Shown: positions 10,221 to 18,324 of the stretch, piece after piece
How positions within the stretch are numbered: the first letter of the stretch is position 1
How the letters are laid out: the number at the start of each line of letters is the position of its first letter
Source: Pseudomonadota bacterium
GTDB taxonomy: Bacteria; Pseudomonadota; Alphaproteobacteria; Caulobacterales; Caulobacteraceae
DNA: 64,000 nt
NCBI GenBank assembly: GCA_021808285.1
Contig: JAKBBV010000007.1
Coordinates: 1 to 64,000 of the forward strand
Direction of reading: 5' to 3'
Position numbers and translations under genes: made by a program
The notes under the pieces: model-generated
The model's input: only the letters and a program-made list of their open reading frames with translations
Database searches by the model: none
Told to the model about the DNA's origin: nothing

Positions 10221-11975
10221 ATGACCGACGCCGCCGCCAAACCCTGGCCCGCCATGTCCATCGCCCAGGCCCATGCTCTGCTGACCCAGCCTGGCTCGCC
10301 GTTCGAGATGGAGACCCTGACGATTCGCGGCGTTCAAACCCGGGTTTGGAAGAACGCCCCGCCCACCCTGCGCGCCGTGGTCGAAATCGGCCGAGGGCAG
10401 GGAGACAAGATATTCCTTGTCCACGAAGACGAGCGGGTGAGCTTCGAGGCTTTCCACCGCGCCGTGGCCAAGCTGGCGCGGCGCCTCGCCGCTGAGGGCG
10501 TGGTCAAGGGCGACCGCGTCGCGATCATCATGCGCAACGTGCCGGAGTGGCCGGTGGCCTTCTATGCGGCGGCGTCTCTTGGGGCCATCGTCACCCCGCT
10601 CAACGCCTGGTGGACAGGCGCGGAGCTACAGTACGGGCTGAGCGACTCCGGCTCGAAGATCGCGATTGTGGACGGCGAACGCTACGATCGCATCGCAGAG
10701 CTCGTCCCGGACTGTCCGGCTCTGGAGACGGTGTTCGTCACCCGCGCTCCGAACCTCGCCTATTCGGAGCGCCTGCGGCCCCTTGAGGACGTGTTGGGGA
10801 CGCCGGAGACCTGGTCGGACCTTGAGGACTTGCCGATTCCCGATGTGGACCTCGGTCCCGAGGACGACGCCACGATCTTTTACACCTCCGGCACCACGGG
10901 AAATCCCAAAGGGGCTCTGGGCACCCAGCGGAATATCAACTCCAACATCATGGCGGCGGGCTGCGCCGGCGCCCGGGTCTTCCTGCGTCGAGGGGAGGCG
11001 CCGCCGGCCCCCGATCCAGACGCGCCGCAGCGGTCCATTCTGCTCTCGGTGCCGTTTTTTCACGCCACGGGCTGTTTCGCGATCCTCAACCCGACGCTCT
11101 TCAGCGGCGGCAAAATCGTGATGATGCGGCGATGGGACCCGGTGCGCGCGTTCGAATTGATCGAACGGGAAAAGATCACCGCCGCCGGCGGTGTCCCGAC
11201 GATCGCCTGGCAGCTGATCGAGCACCCGCTGCGCAAGAACTATGACCTCTCGTCTCTGGAGAGCGTCTCCTATGGCGGCGCGCCCTCGGCGCCGGAGTTG
11301 GTGCGCCTGATCCGCGAGACCTTCCCCAAGAGCGCGCCTGGCAACGGCTGGGGGATGACCGAGACCTCCGCCACGGCCACCACTCATTCGGCCGAGGACT
11401 ATGAGCATCGGCCGGATTCCTGCGGACCGGCCGTCCCGGTCACCGACCTGAAGATCATGAACCTCGAAGGCGCCCAGGAGTTGCCGATCGGGCAGGTAGG
11501 CGAGTTGTGGTGCAAGGGACCGCAGGTGGTGAAGGGCTATTGGCATAAGCCCGAGGCGACGGCGGCCACTTTCGTCGACGGCTGGGTCAAGACCGGCGAT
11601 CTCGCACGTCTCGATGACGAAGGATTCTGCTTCATCATCGACCGGGCCAAGGACATGCTGATCCGGGGCGGCGAGAACATCTACTGCATCGAGGTGGAGA
11701 ACGTCCTTTACGACCACCCCGCGGTGATGGACGCAGCCCTGGTGGGTATCCCGCACAAGACGCTGGGCGAGGAGCCGGGCGCAGTGGTCACGCTGAAGCC
11801 GGGCGCCCATGCCACCGAGCAGGAGCTGCGCGAGTTCGTGGGTCAGCGCCTGGCGGCCTTCAAGGTGCCGGTGCGGATCATTTTCTGGCCGGAGACGCTG
11901 CCGCGCAACGCCAACGGCAAAATCATCAAGAGCGACTTGCGCAAGCTGTTCACCGACGCTCCGGCCGCCGCATGA
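10221..11975 (+). CDS. Acyl-CoA synthetase (AMP-dependent, class I adenylate-forming)
   Basis: This 584-residue enzyme has all core ANL motifs. The P-loop-like YTSGTTGNPKGA is near residue 220, the GWGMTETSA motif near 378, KTGDLARLDDEGF near 455 with the hinge DRAKDMLIRGGENIY, and the C-terminal catalytic lysine region NANGKIIKSDLRK near 570. It would activate a fatty or aryl carboxylic acid to the acyl-adenylate and then the CoA thioester. Chain preference cannot be read from sequence. The gene begins just after a short gap from the divergent STAS-like gene and is followed after 22 nt by the RNA methyltransferase gene. Confidence 0.9.
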   Translation: MTDAAAKPWPAMSIAQAHALLTQPGSPFEMETLTIRGVQTRVWKNAPPTLRAVVEIGRGQGDKIFLVHEDERVSFEAFHRAVAKLARRLAAEGVVKGDRVAIIMRNVPEWPVAFYAAASLGAIVTPLNAWWTGAELQYGLSDSGSKIAIVDGERYDRIAELVPDCPALETVFVTRAPNLAYSERLRPLEDVLGTPETWSDLEDLPIPDVDLGPEDDATIFYTSGTTGNPKGALGTQRNINSNIMAAGCAGARVFLRRGEAPPAPDPDAPQRSILLSVPFFHATGCFAILNPTLFSGGKIVMMRRWDPVRAFELIEREKITAAGGVPTIAWQLIEHPLRKNYDLSSLESVSYGGAPSAPELVRLIRETFPKSAPGNGWGMTETSATATTHSAEDYEHRPDSCGPAVPVTDLKIMNLEGAQELPIGQVGELWCKGPQVVKGYWHKPEATAATFVDGWVKTGDLARLDDEGFCFIIDRAKDMLIRGGENIYCIEVENVLYDHPAVMDAALVGIPHKTLGEEPGAVVTLKPGAHATEQELREFVGQRLAAFKVPVRIIFWPETLPRNANGKIIKSDLRKLFTDAPAAA

Positions 11976-11997
11976 GGCAAAAGGCCAGCCTTCACAT

Positions 11998-13296
11998 ATG
12001 AGCCGGAGGCGCTCGTCGGCGCGGGGTCCAATGGGCGGGGGCGGGCCTGCGTCCGAAGCTGTGTCGCGCGAGGTCCTGATCCGCGAGGTCGGGGCCCAAG
12101 GCGACGGGGTGGACGCCAGCGGGCTGTTTGTCTCTCTGACCCTGCCGGGCGAGCGCGTGAGGGCTCGCTGCGTCGAGGGCCGCGGAGATCTCGAGGAGGT
12201 GCTGGAGGCCAGCCCCGAGCGAGTGCCCGCGCCGTGTCCGCACTACGGGGTCTGCGGCGGTTGCGCCCTGCAGCACTGGGCGGAAGCGCCCTACCGCCTT
12301 TGGAAGGTGGAGAGGGTGCGTCAGACTCTGGCCCGGGCAAGGCTGGAGGCTCCGATTGAGTTGGCTTTCGCGGCGCAGCCCGGAAGCCGCCGGCGCCTGG
12401 CTTTGCATGCGCGGCGACGGGGGAGGGAGGTCGCGCTCGGTTTCAAGGCTCGCAGAGCCTGGACGGTGACGCCGATCTCCGCCTGCCTCGTCGCTGAGCC
12501 GGCTCTGGTTGCGGCATTGCCCGCCCTCAGCGCCCTCGCGGCGCCGTTTCTCGTCAGCCCGAAATCCGCTCCGACGCTGCACCTGACCCTGACCGAGACC
12601 GGGATCGACTGCGACGTCACCGGCGTTGAACGACCAGGGCCGACAGCCGATGCGCGTTCGCAGATCGCTGAAATCGCCGCCAGGGCCGACCTGGCGCGGG
12701 TCAGTCTCGCCGGCGAGATTCTCTATCAGGCGCGGCCGGCGGTGGTCCGGTTTGGCGCCGCGAGGGTCGAGATGCCTCCCGGGGCGTTTCTCCAGGCGAC
12801 GGCGGGGGCGGAGGCGGCGATGGTGCGGCTCGCCTGCGACTGGTCGCGCGGCGCAGATCGTGTCGCTGATCTCTATTGCGGGTTGGGCGCGTTTTCCTTT
12901 GGCCTCGCCGCCGAAGCGTCGGTGCTGGCGGCGGAGGTTTCGTCCGCGGCAGTGGCGGCCCTGGCCCGGGCGCAGGGCTCAAGCGCGGGTCTGAAACCGA
13001 TCTCCGCCCAGGCGCGCGACCTGGACCGGCGTCCGATCCTGGCCGAGGAATTGAAGGGGTTCGACGCGGTGGTGTTCGATCCGCCAAGGGCGGGGGCAGC
13101 CGCCCAGTCGGCTCAGCTGGCCAAAAGCCATGCTGCGCGCCTCATCGCCGTCTCCTGCAATCCCGCGACCTTCGCCCGCGACGCCCGGACCCTCGTCGAG
13201 GGCGGCTATCGGCTGGAACGCGTGGCGGTGGTGGACCAGTTCCTGTGGTCGCCCCATATTGAGCTCATGGCCCTCTTCGAACGTCCCTTTAGATGA
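11998..13296 (+). CDS. 23S rRNA / tRNA uracil-5 methyltransferase (RlmD/TrmA family)
   Basis: This 432-residue SAM-dependent RNA m5U methyltransferase opens with a TRAM-like RNA-binding segment (LIREVGAQGDGVD, residues about 20-75). A cysteine cluster CPHYGVCGGCALQHW matches the iron-sulfur ligands of RumA-type enzymes. The SAM motif is VADLYCGLGAFSFGLA, the catalytic loop has DPPRAG, and the nucleophilic Cys lies in SCNPATFARDARTL near residue 385. The frame stays open upstream over the end of the acyl-CoA synthetase gene, but the ATG at 11998 gives the family N-terminus. Its stop overlaps the start of the next gene (ATGA). Confidence 0.9.
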   Translation: MSRRRSSARGPMGGGGPASEAVSREVLIREVGAQGDGVDASGLFVSLTLPGERVRARCVEGRGDLEEVLEASPERVPAPCPHYGVCGGCALQHWAEAPYRLWKVERVRQTLARARLEAPIELAFAAQPGSRRRLALHARRRGREVALGFKARRAWTVTPISACLVAEPALVAALPALSALAAPFLVSPKSAPTLHLTLTETGIDCDVTGVERPGPTADARSQIAEIAARADLARVSLAGEILYQARPAVVRFGAARVEMPPGAFLQATAGAEAAMVRLACDWSRGADRVADLYCGLGAFSFGLAAEASVLAAEVSSAAVAALARAQGSSAGLKPISAQARDLDRRPILAEELKGFDAVVFDPPRAGAAAQSAQLAKSHAARLIAVSCNPATFARDARTLVEGGYRLERVAVVDQFLWSPHIELMALFERPFR

Positions 13297-14378
13297 GCTT
13301 CGCCCACAGAGAGGACCCGCCCCCGCGCGACGGCCAGCCCGGGGCGTTCAGGGCCGAAGGCGCCTGGCAGTCTCTGAAAGGTGTGGCTCGGGCGGGGTGG
13401 TGGGCGGCGACAGGCTATGCGGTGCGCCGGATCACCCGCGCCGGCGAGGCCCCGCCGGAGACATTCGCACCCACTGCGCCGCCCCCGCCGCCCGGACTCC
13501 TGCGCCAGCTCTGGCGTGAGGCTTTCATCAAGGATGGAAGGGATGTGGCTGCAGGCGTCTATCCGCCCATGGCGGATCGCGCTTTCGTGGCTGACTCGGG
13601 CGTTCGCGGCGCCGCCGATCTTCTGCGCGACGCTCGTCAGGTGGAGGCGCGACGCCGACGTCGCGGCGGAGTCGAGGCGCGCGACCAGGCGGCCCATCCC
13701 GCCGCGTATCCCACCTATTACCGCCAGAATTTTCATTACCAGTCGGGCGGGTGGTTCACCTCAGATAGCGCCCGACGCTACGAAGCGCAGGTCGAGGCCC
13801 TGTTCGCGGGCGCCGCGGGGCCTATGCGTCGTCGCGCCCTGTCACTGCTGGCCAAGGCCTGGGCGCATGAGGACCATCGCGATCGCGCCGTGCTGGATCT
13901 GGCCTGCGGATCGGGCGCCTTTCTGGAGAACCTGGCCCTCGCCTTTCCACGGGCGCGCCTTACCGGGATCGACCTTTCCGAGGCCTACCTCGCCGAGGCC
14001 AGTCGCCGATCCACGCGCGCACGCCTGATCTGTGCCTTGGCCGAGCGATTGCCCTTGTCGACGGCAAGCCTGGACGCGGTGAGCTGCATCTACCTGTTTC
14101 ATGAGGTTCCGCCTCGGGTGCGGCCCAGGATCGCCGCCGAGATCGCCCGGATCCTCAAGCCCGGCGGGCTCCTTGCCTTCGCCGATTCCCTCCAGCCCGG
14201 AGATGAGCCCGGTCTTCTACGCAGCCTTGAGGCCTTTCCCGCCTATTTCCACGAACCCTTCTATCGCTCCTATGGCGAAACCGACCTCAAGTCCCTGTTC
14301 GCGGAAGCCGGTCTCAGTCTCGAGGCGTCAGATCGCGCTTTCCTCACCAAGGCCCTGCTGTTCCGAAAAGCGGGGTGA
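13293..14378 (+). CDS. Class I SAM-dependent methyltransferase
   Basis: This is a 361-residue protein. The first 190 residues are an unusual, Arg/Pro-rich extension with conserved AYPTYYRQNFHYQSGGW. The C-terminal half is a standard class I methyltransferase: motif I VLDLACGSGAFLENLA, acidic post-motif LTGIDLSEAYLAEA, DAVSCIYLFHEVP, and the late motif ILKPGGLLAFADSL. It starts inside the stop of the m5U methyltransferase gene (4-nt overlap), so the two are probably co-translated. The substrate is unknown; small molecules or quinone/lipid intermediates are all possible. Confidence 0.85.
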   Translation: MSFAHREDPPPRDGQPGAFRAEGAWQSLKGVARAGWWAATGYAVRRITRAGEAPPETFAPTAPPPPPGLLRQLWREAFIKDGRDVAAGVYPPMADRAFVADSGVRGAADLLRDARQVEARRRRRGGVEARDQAAHPAAYPTYYRQNFHYQSGGWFTSDSARRYEAQVEALFAGAAGPMRRRALSLLAKAWAHEDHRDRAVLDLACGSGAFLENLALAFPRARLTGIDLSEAYLAEASRRSTRARLICALAERLPLSTASLDAVSCIYLFHEVPPRVRPRIAAEIARILKPGGLLAFADSLQPGDEPGLLRSLEAFPAYFHEPFYRSYGETDLKSLFAEAGLSLEASDRAFLTKALLFRKAG

Positions 14379-14422
14379 GGGGCGGGACGGCGGCGTCGCT
14401 CCTCAACGGCTTGATCGAAGCG

Positions 14423-15511
14423 TCAACCGAAAAGGTCACCCTGGCGCGAAAGCGCGTGGGGGCGAAATTGGGAAAGATCGAGGGGCGGGCGCGCGGCGTC
14501 GAGGCCGGTTCTGCCGCGGGCGAGAGCGAACCGTTGGGCGAGCAGGTCCGCCAGCGGTCCCTGGCCGTGCATGCGGTGACCAAACCGCGGGTCTTTCAGA
14601 CGGCCGCCATGGATCTGGCGCATCAGGGATAGGGCCCGGGCAGCCCGGTCTGGACGTTCCGACCGCAGCCATTCGACGAACAAGGGCTCGACCTCTCGCG
14701 GCAGACGCAAGGTGATATAGCCCGCGCCGACCGCCCCGGCCTTGGCGGCGCGCTCGAGCACGGCCTCCATCTCGAAGTCGTTGAGGCCGGGGATAACCGG
14801 GGCGAACATGACCATCACCGGAATGCCGGCTTCGGATAGCCGACGGATGGCCAGGAGGCGTCGCTCCGGCGTCGCGGCGCGGGGCTCCATGTCGCGCGCC
14901 AAAGTCCGGTCAAGGGTGGTCACCGAGATCGCCACACGCACCAGGCGGGCTTCGGCCAAGGGTCGCAGAATATCGAGATCGCGCAGGATCAGGGCGCTCT
15001 TGGTGATGATGGAAAACGGATGCCGGAACGCCCACAGGATCTCAATGACGGACCGGGTGACGCGAAGACGTCGCTCGACCGGCTGATAGGGATCGGTATT
15101 GCCGCCCACATGGATGACCTTGGGCCGGTAACGGGGGTGCGACAGCTCCTCCGCCAGCCTCGCCCCGGCCTCCCGCTTGAAGAAAAGGCGGCTCTCGAAA
15201 TCAAGCCCGGGCGAGAGCCCCATATAGGCGTGGGCCGGACGGGCGTAGCAATAGATGCAGCCATGTTCGCAGCCGCGATAGGGATTGATCGACTGATCGA
15301 AGGCGATGTCAGGGCTGTCATTGCGGCTGATCACGGTGCGGGCATGATCCGCCGAGACCGTGGTTCGCAGAGGCGGCGGCGCCTCGCCTTCGAGCCATCC
15401 GTCGTCGAACGCCTCGCGCTGATAGGATTCGAACCGTCCGCTAAGGTTGCTGATCGCGCCCCGTCCACGCGCTGTCAGCTTGAGGAACGGGTCTGGGGCC
15501 GCTTCCGACAT
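14423..15511 (-). CDS. PA0069-family radical SAM protein
   Basis: This 362-residue protein has the radical SAM cysteine motif CEHGCIYCYARP near residue 83 and the preceding NPYRGC. The core continues through HVGGNTDPYQPVE and ITKSALILRD, as in the spore-photoproduct-lyase-like group annotated PA0069. The cysteines bind a 4Fe-4S cluster that cleaves SAM to a 5'-deoxyadenosyl radical. The target is not established for this family. It is convergent with the methyltransferase gene and lies 52 nt downstream of the UDG-like gene on the same strand; the two may be co-transcribed, which would fit a DNA-repair role, but that is inference. Confidence 0.88.
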   Translation of the reverse strand: MSEAAPDPFLKLTARGRGAISNLSGRFESYQREAFDDGWLEGEAPPPLRTTVSADHARTVISRNDSPDIAFDQSINPYRGCEHGCIYCYARPAHAYMGLSPGLDFESRLFFKREAGARLAEELSHPRYRPKVIHVGGNTDPYQPVERRLRVTRSVIEILWAFRHPFSIITKSALILRDLDILRPLAEARLVRVAISVTTLDRTLARDMEPRAATPERRLLAIRRLSEAGIPVMVMFAPVIPGLNDFEMEAVLERAAKAGAVGAGYITLRLPREVEPLFVEWLRSERPDRAARALSLMRQIHGGRLKDPRFGHRMHGQGPLADLLAQRFALARGRTGLDAARPPLDLSQFRPHALSRQGDLFG

Positions 15512-15563
15512 CGGCGCAGCCTAGCCCCTGAGCCTCCGAGGAACAAGAACAAAACAGGAACAT

Positions 15564-16430
15564 TCAGGCGGGCTCGCGCTCGGGTCGGTCGAGACGCTCC
15601 GCCAAAACGAGGACATCGCTCCAGGCCTGTCTCTTCGCCGCCGGCTGGCGCAACAGGAAGGCGGGATGGAGTGTGGCCAGCGCCGGGATCTCCAGGGATT
15701 GGTCAGCGGAGCGCCAGGGGAACCAGCGCCCTCGAAGGGAGAGAATGCCCTCCGTCTTGCCAAGCATGAATTTGGCCGAGGCTCCGCCCACCAGCAACAA
15801 CAGTCGTGGGCGGACCAGCTCGACGGCGCGCTCGACGAACGGGGCGCAGACGGCCTGTTCCTCTGCCGTGGGAGTGCGGTTGCCAGGCGGACGCCAAAAG
15901 ACGGTGTTGGTGATAAACACGCGGTCGACGAGACCGGCGGCGTTCAACATCCGGTCAAGAAGCTGGCCGGCGCGGCCGACAAAGGGAAGGCCCTGAGCAT
16001 CTTCCTCGGCCCCTGGGCCCTCTCCGACGATCATGACCGGCGCCTGGGGGTCGCCGCGGCTGAAAACCGCCTGTTTCGCGCTGGTTTTCAAAGGGCAGCC
16101 GTCGAAGGAGGCGATAGCGCTGGCCAGCTCCTGCAGATTGTCGGCCGCGCGCGCCGCCTCCTGGGCCCGGACCTGGGACTGGCGCCAGCCCTCGCCAGGC
16201 GCTGACGCGGCATCAACGGCTCGCAACTTGTGTCCCGCCGCCGTCATGCTCGCGGCGCCAGGGCGCGTCTCGCGTCTCGCGGCGAGCGACGACGCGGTCG
16301 CCGGAGCCCCCAAACTCTCCCGGCGGTTCACCGGCGTGTCGCCCACGACGGCGTCCACACCGGCATCCGACCAGAAGGCGAGCAGGCTCTCGATTTCAGG
16401 CGCAAGGTTTGGGGCCGGTTGGGCTGTCAC
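15564..16430 (-). CDS. Uracil-DNA glycosylase family 4-like protein, variant iron-sulfur ligands
   Basis: This 288-residue protein has a variable N-terminal 100 residues followed by a family 4 UDG domain. Motif 1 is GEGPGAEEDAQGLPFVGRAG, the middle motif is WRPPGNRTPTAEE, and motif 3 is ATLHPAFLLRQP. Canonical family 4 enzymes hold a 4Fe-4S cluster with four cysteines. Here only two of the four positions are Cys (in DGCPLK and in AVCAPFV); the first Cys of the CxxC and the Cys before RPPGNR (Trp here) are absent. A role in removing uracil or other deaminated bases from DNA is likely by family, but cluster content is uncertain. It lies upstream of the radical SAM gene. Confidence 0.85.
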   Translation of the reverse strand: MTAQPAPNLAPEIESLLAFWSDAGVDAVVGDTPVNRRESLGAPATASSLAARRETRPGAASMTAAGHKLRAVDAASAPGEGWRQSQVRAQEAARAADNLQELASAIASFDGCPLKTSAKQAVFSRGDPQAPVMIVGEGPGAEEDAQGLPFVGRAGQLLDRMLNAAGLVDRVFITNTVFWRPPGNRTPTAEEQAVCAPFVERAVELVRPRLLLLVGGASAKFMLGKTEGILSLRGRWFPWRSADQSLEIPALATLHPAFLLRQPAAKRQAWSDVLVLAERLDRPEREPA

Positions 16431-16586
16431 CCATCGACCCTACACCCTGGCGGCGGGCGACGGGAGGGTCAGTCGCGAGAGGCCGACTGAGGCGTCATGA
16501 GGGATTTGCGGCACGCCGGCTCTTGACCTTGGGGGCCATAGGCCTGGATTAGGCGGCATCAGAGCGACGCAAAGAGGGGCGAACCC

Positions 16587-18260
16587 GTGAGCGAGGTCGA
16601 AGGCCGCGAGGCCATGGAATACGATGTGGTCATTGTCGGGGCAGGACCGGCGGGCCTGTCGGCGGCGATCCGTCTCAAACAACTGGCCGGGGCGGCGGGC
16701 CAGGAGGTCACGGTGGCGGTGCTCGAGAAGGGATCGGAGGTGGGGGCCCACATCCTTTCCGGCGCGGTCATCGACCCTCGGGCTCTGGGCGAGCTCATCC
16801 CTGACTGGCAGGCAAAAGGCGCTCCGCTGGAGACTCCGGTGGCTCGCGACGTCTTCCTCGCTCTCACCCAAACCGCCGCCTTCAGCATCCCGATGTGGCC
16901 GATGCCGAAGATGATGCACAACCATGGCAATTATATCGCCTCGCTGGGCAATCTGTGTCGCTGGCTGGCGGCGGAGGCCGAGGCCCTGGGTGTTGAGATC
17001 TATCCGGGGATGGCCGCGTCAGAGGTCGTCTATGGCGAGGATGGCGGCGTCGCTGGCGTGGTGGCGGGCGTTTTCGGCATCGGCAAGGATGGTGAGCCGA
17101 CGGCGGACTACCAACCCGGCCTGGAGCTGCGCGGCAAGTACGTGCTCATCGCCGAGGGCGTGCGCGGCTCACTCTCGAAGGAGCTGATCGCCCGTTTCGC
17201 GCTCGACAAGGATCGTGAGCCTCAGAAGTACGGCATCGGAATCAAGGAGCTTTGGCAGGTTCCGGACGAGGTGTTCCAGCCAGGACTGGTCCAGCACACC
17301 GTGGGTTGGCCCCTGAGTTCCGATACTGGAGGTGGGACCTTCATGTATCACTTTGGCGACCACTATGTGGCGCTCGGTCTGGTCATCCACCTGAACTACA
17401 GGAACCCCTGGATTTCGCCGTTCGACGAGTTCCAGCGCGCCAAGCATCACCCCGCGATCGCCAAATACCTCAAAGGCGCCAAACGCATCGCCTATGGCGC
17501 GCGGGCGATCAGCGAGGGGGGCTTTCAGTCCGTGCCGACCCTGACCTTCCCGGGCGGCGCCCTGATCGGCTGCGCAGCGGGCTTCGTGAACGTGCCGCGC
17601 ATCAAGGGCAGCCACAACGCCATGAAGACGGGCATGATGGCGGCTGAGGCGGCCTTCGAAGCCCTGACGGCGGGCCGTTCCGGCGACAGGCTTGGCGCCT
17701 ATGAGGCGGCGTATGAGGCCTCTTGGGTCCGTGATGAACTGCACAAGGTTCGAAACGCCAAGCCGCTATGGTCGCGGTTCGGAACCTGGCTCGGCAGCGC
17801 GTTGATCATGTTGGACCTCAATCTTACCACGAGATTCAGGGGCTTTTCGCTGTTCGGCACTCTGGGACACAAGAAGACGGATGCGGCGAGCACGGGACTG
17901 GCCTCGGATTTCGCAAAGATCGAATATCCCAAACCGGACGGAGTCTTGAGTTTCGACAAGCTCTCCAGCGTCTATCTTTCGGCGACTAATCACGAGGAAA
18001 ATCAGCCGGCTCACCTGAGGCTGAAGGACCCTTCGATCCCCATAGCCGTCAACCTGCCCAAATACGGCGAACCCGCGCGACTCTATTGCCCGGCCGGCGT
18101 CTATGAGGTGCTCTACGATGAGCAAGGCGCCCATCCGCGTTTCCAGATCAATGCGCAGAACTGCGTCCACTGCAAAACCTGCGACATCAAGGATCCGTCC
18201 CAGAACATCACCTGGACGACGCCTGAAGGCGGGGGAGGGCCGAACTATCCCAATATGTAA
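16587..18260 (+). CDS. Electron transfer flavoprotein-ubiquinone oxidoreductase
   Basis: This 557-residue ETF-QO passes electrons from reduced ETF (from fatty-acid and amino-acid oxidation) to ubiquinone at the inner membrane. The FAD-binding motif VIVGAGPAGLSAAIRL is near the N-terminus. The quinone/membrane-contact region contains GWPLSSDTGGG. The C-terminal 4Fe-4S module includes CPAGVYEV and NCVHCKTCDIKDPSQNI, and the protein ends with the conserved GGGGPNYPNM. The length is typical. The GTG start at 16587 is preceded by GAGGGG. It fits functionally with the acyl-CoA synthetase nearby. Confidence 0.95.
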   Translation: MSEVEGREAMEYDVVIVGAGPAGLSAAIRLKQLAGAAGQEVTVAVLEKGSEVGAHILSGAVIDPRALGELIPDWQAKGAPLETPVARDVFLALTQTAAFSIPMWPMPKMMHNHGNYIASLGNLCRWLAAEAEALGVEIYPGMAASEVVYGEDGGVAGVVAGVFGIGKDGEPTADYQPGLELRGKYVLIAEGVRGSLSKELIARFALDKDREPQKYGIGIKELWQVPDEVFQPGLVQHTVGWPLSSDTGGGTFMYHFGDHYVALGLVIHLNYRNPWISPFDEFQRAKHHPAIAKYLKGAKRIAYGARAISEGGFQSVPTLTFPGGALIGCAAGFVNVPRIKGSHNAMKTGMMAAEAAFEALTAGRSGDRLGAYEAAYEASWVRDELHKVRNAKPLWSRFGTWLGSALIMLDLNLTTRFRGFSLFGTLGHKKTDAASTGLASDFAKIEYPKPDGVLSFDKLSSVYLSATNHEENQPAHLRLKDPSIPIAVNLPKYGEPARLYCPAGVYEVLYDEQGAHPRFQINAQNCVHCKTCDIKDPSQNITWTTPEGGGGPNYPNM

Positions 18261-18324
18261 GGCCCGGAGCGCGTTCGCGGGCGTCCTTGCGCCGGCCGCA
18301 TTCGCGCGACATGGTCACGCCCGC

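Noticed and set aside
10626-11810. Long minus-strand frame over the acyl-CoA synthetase gene
   Set aside because: Shadow frame with no motifs. The plus strand encodes a complete AMP-binding enzyme.
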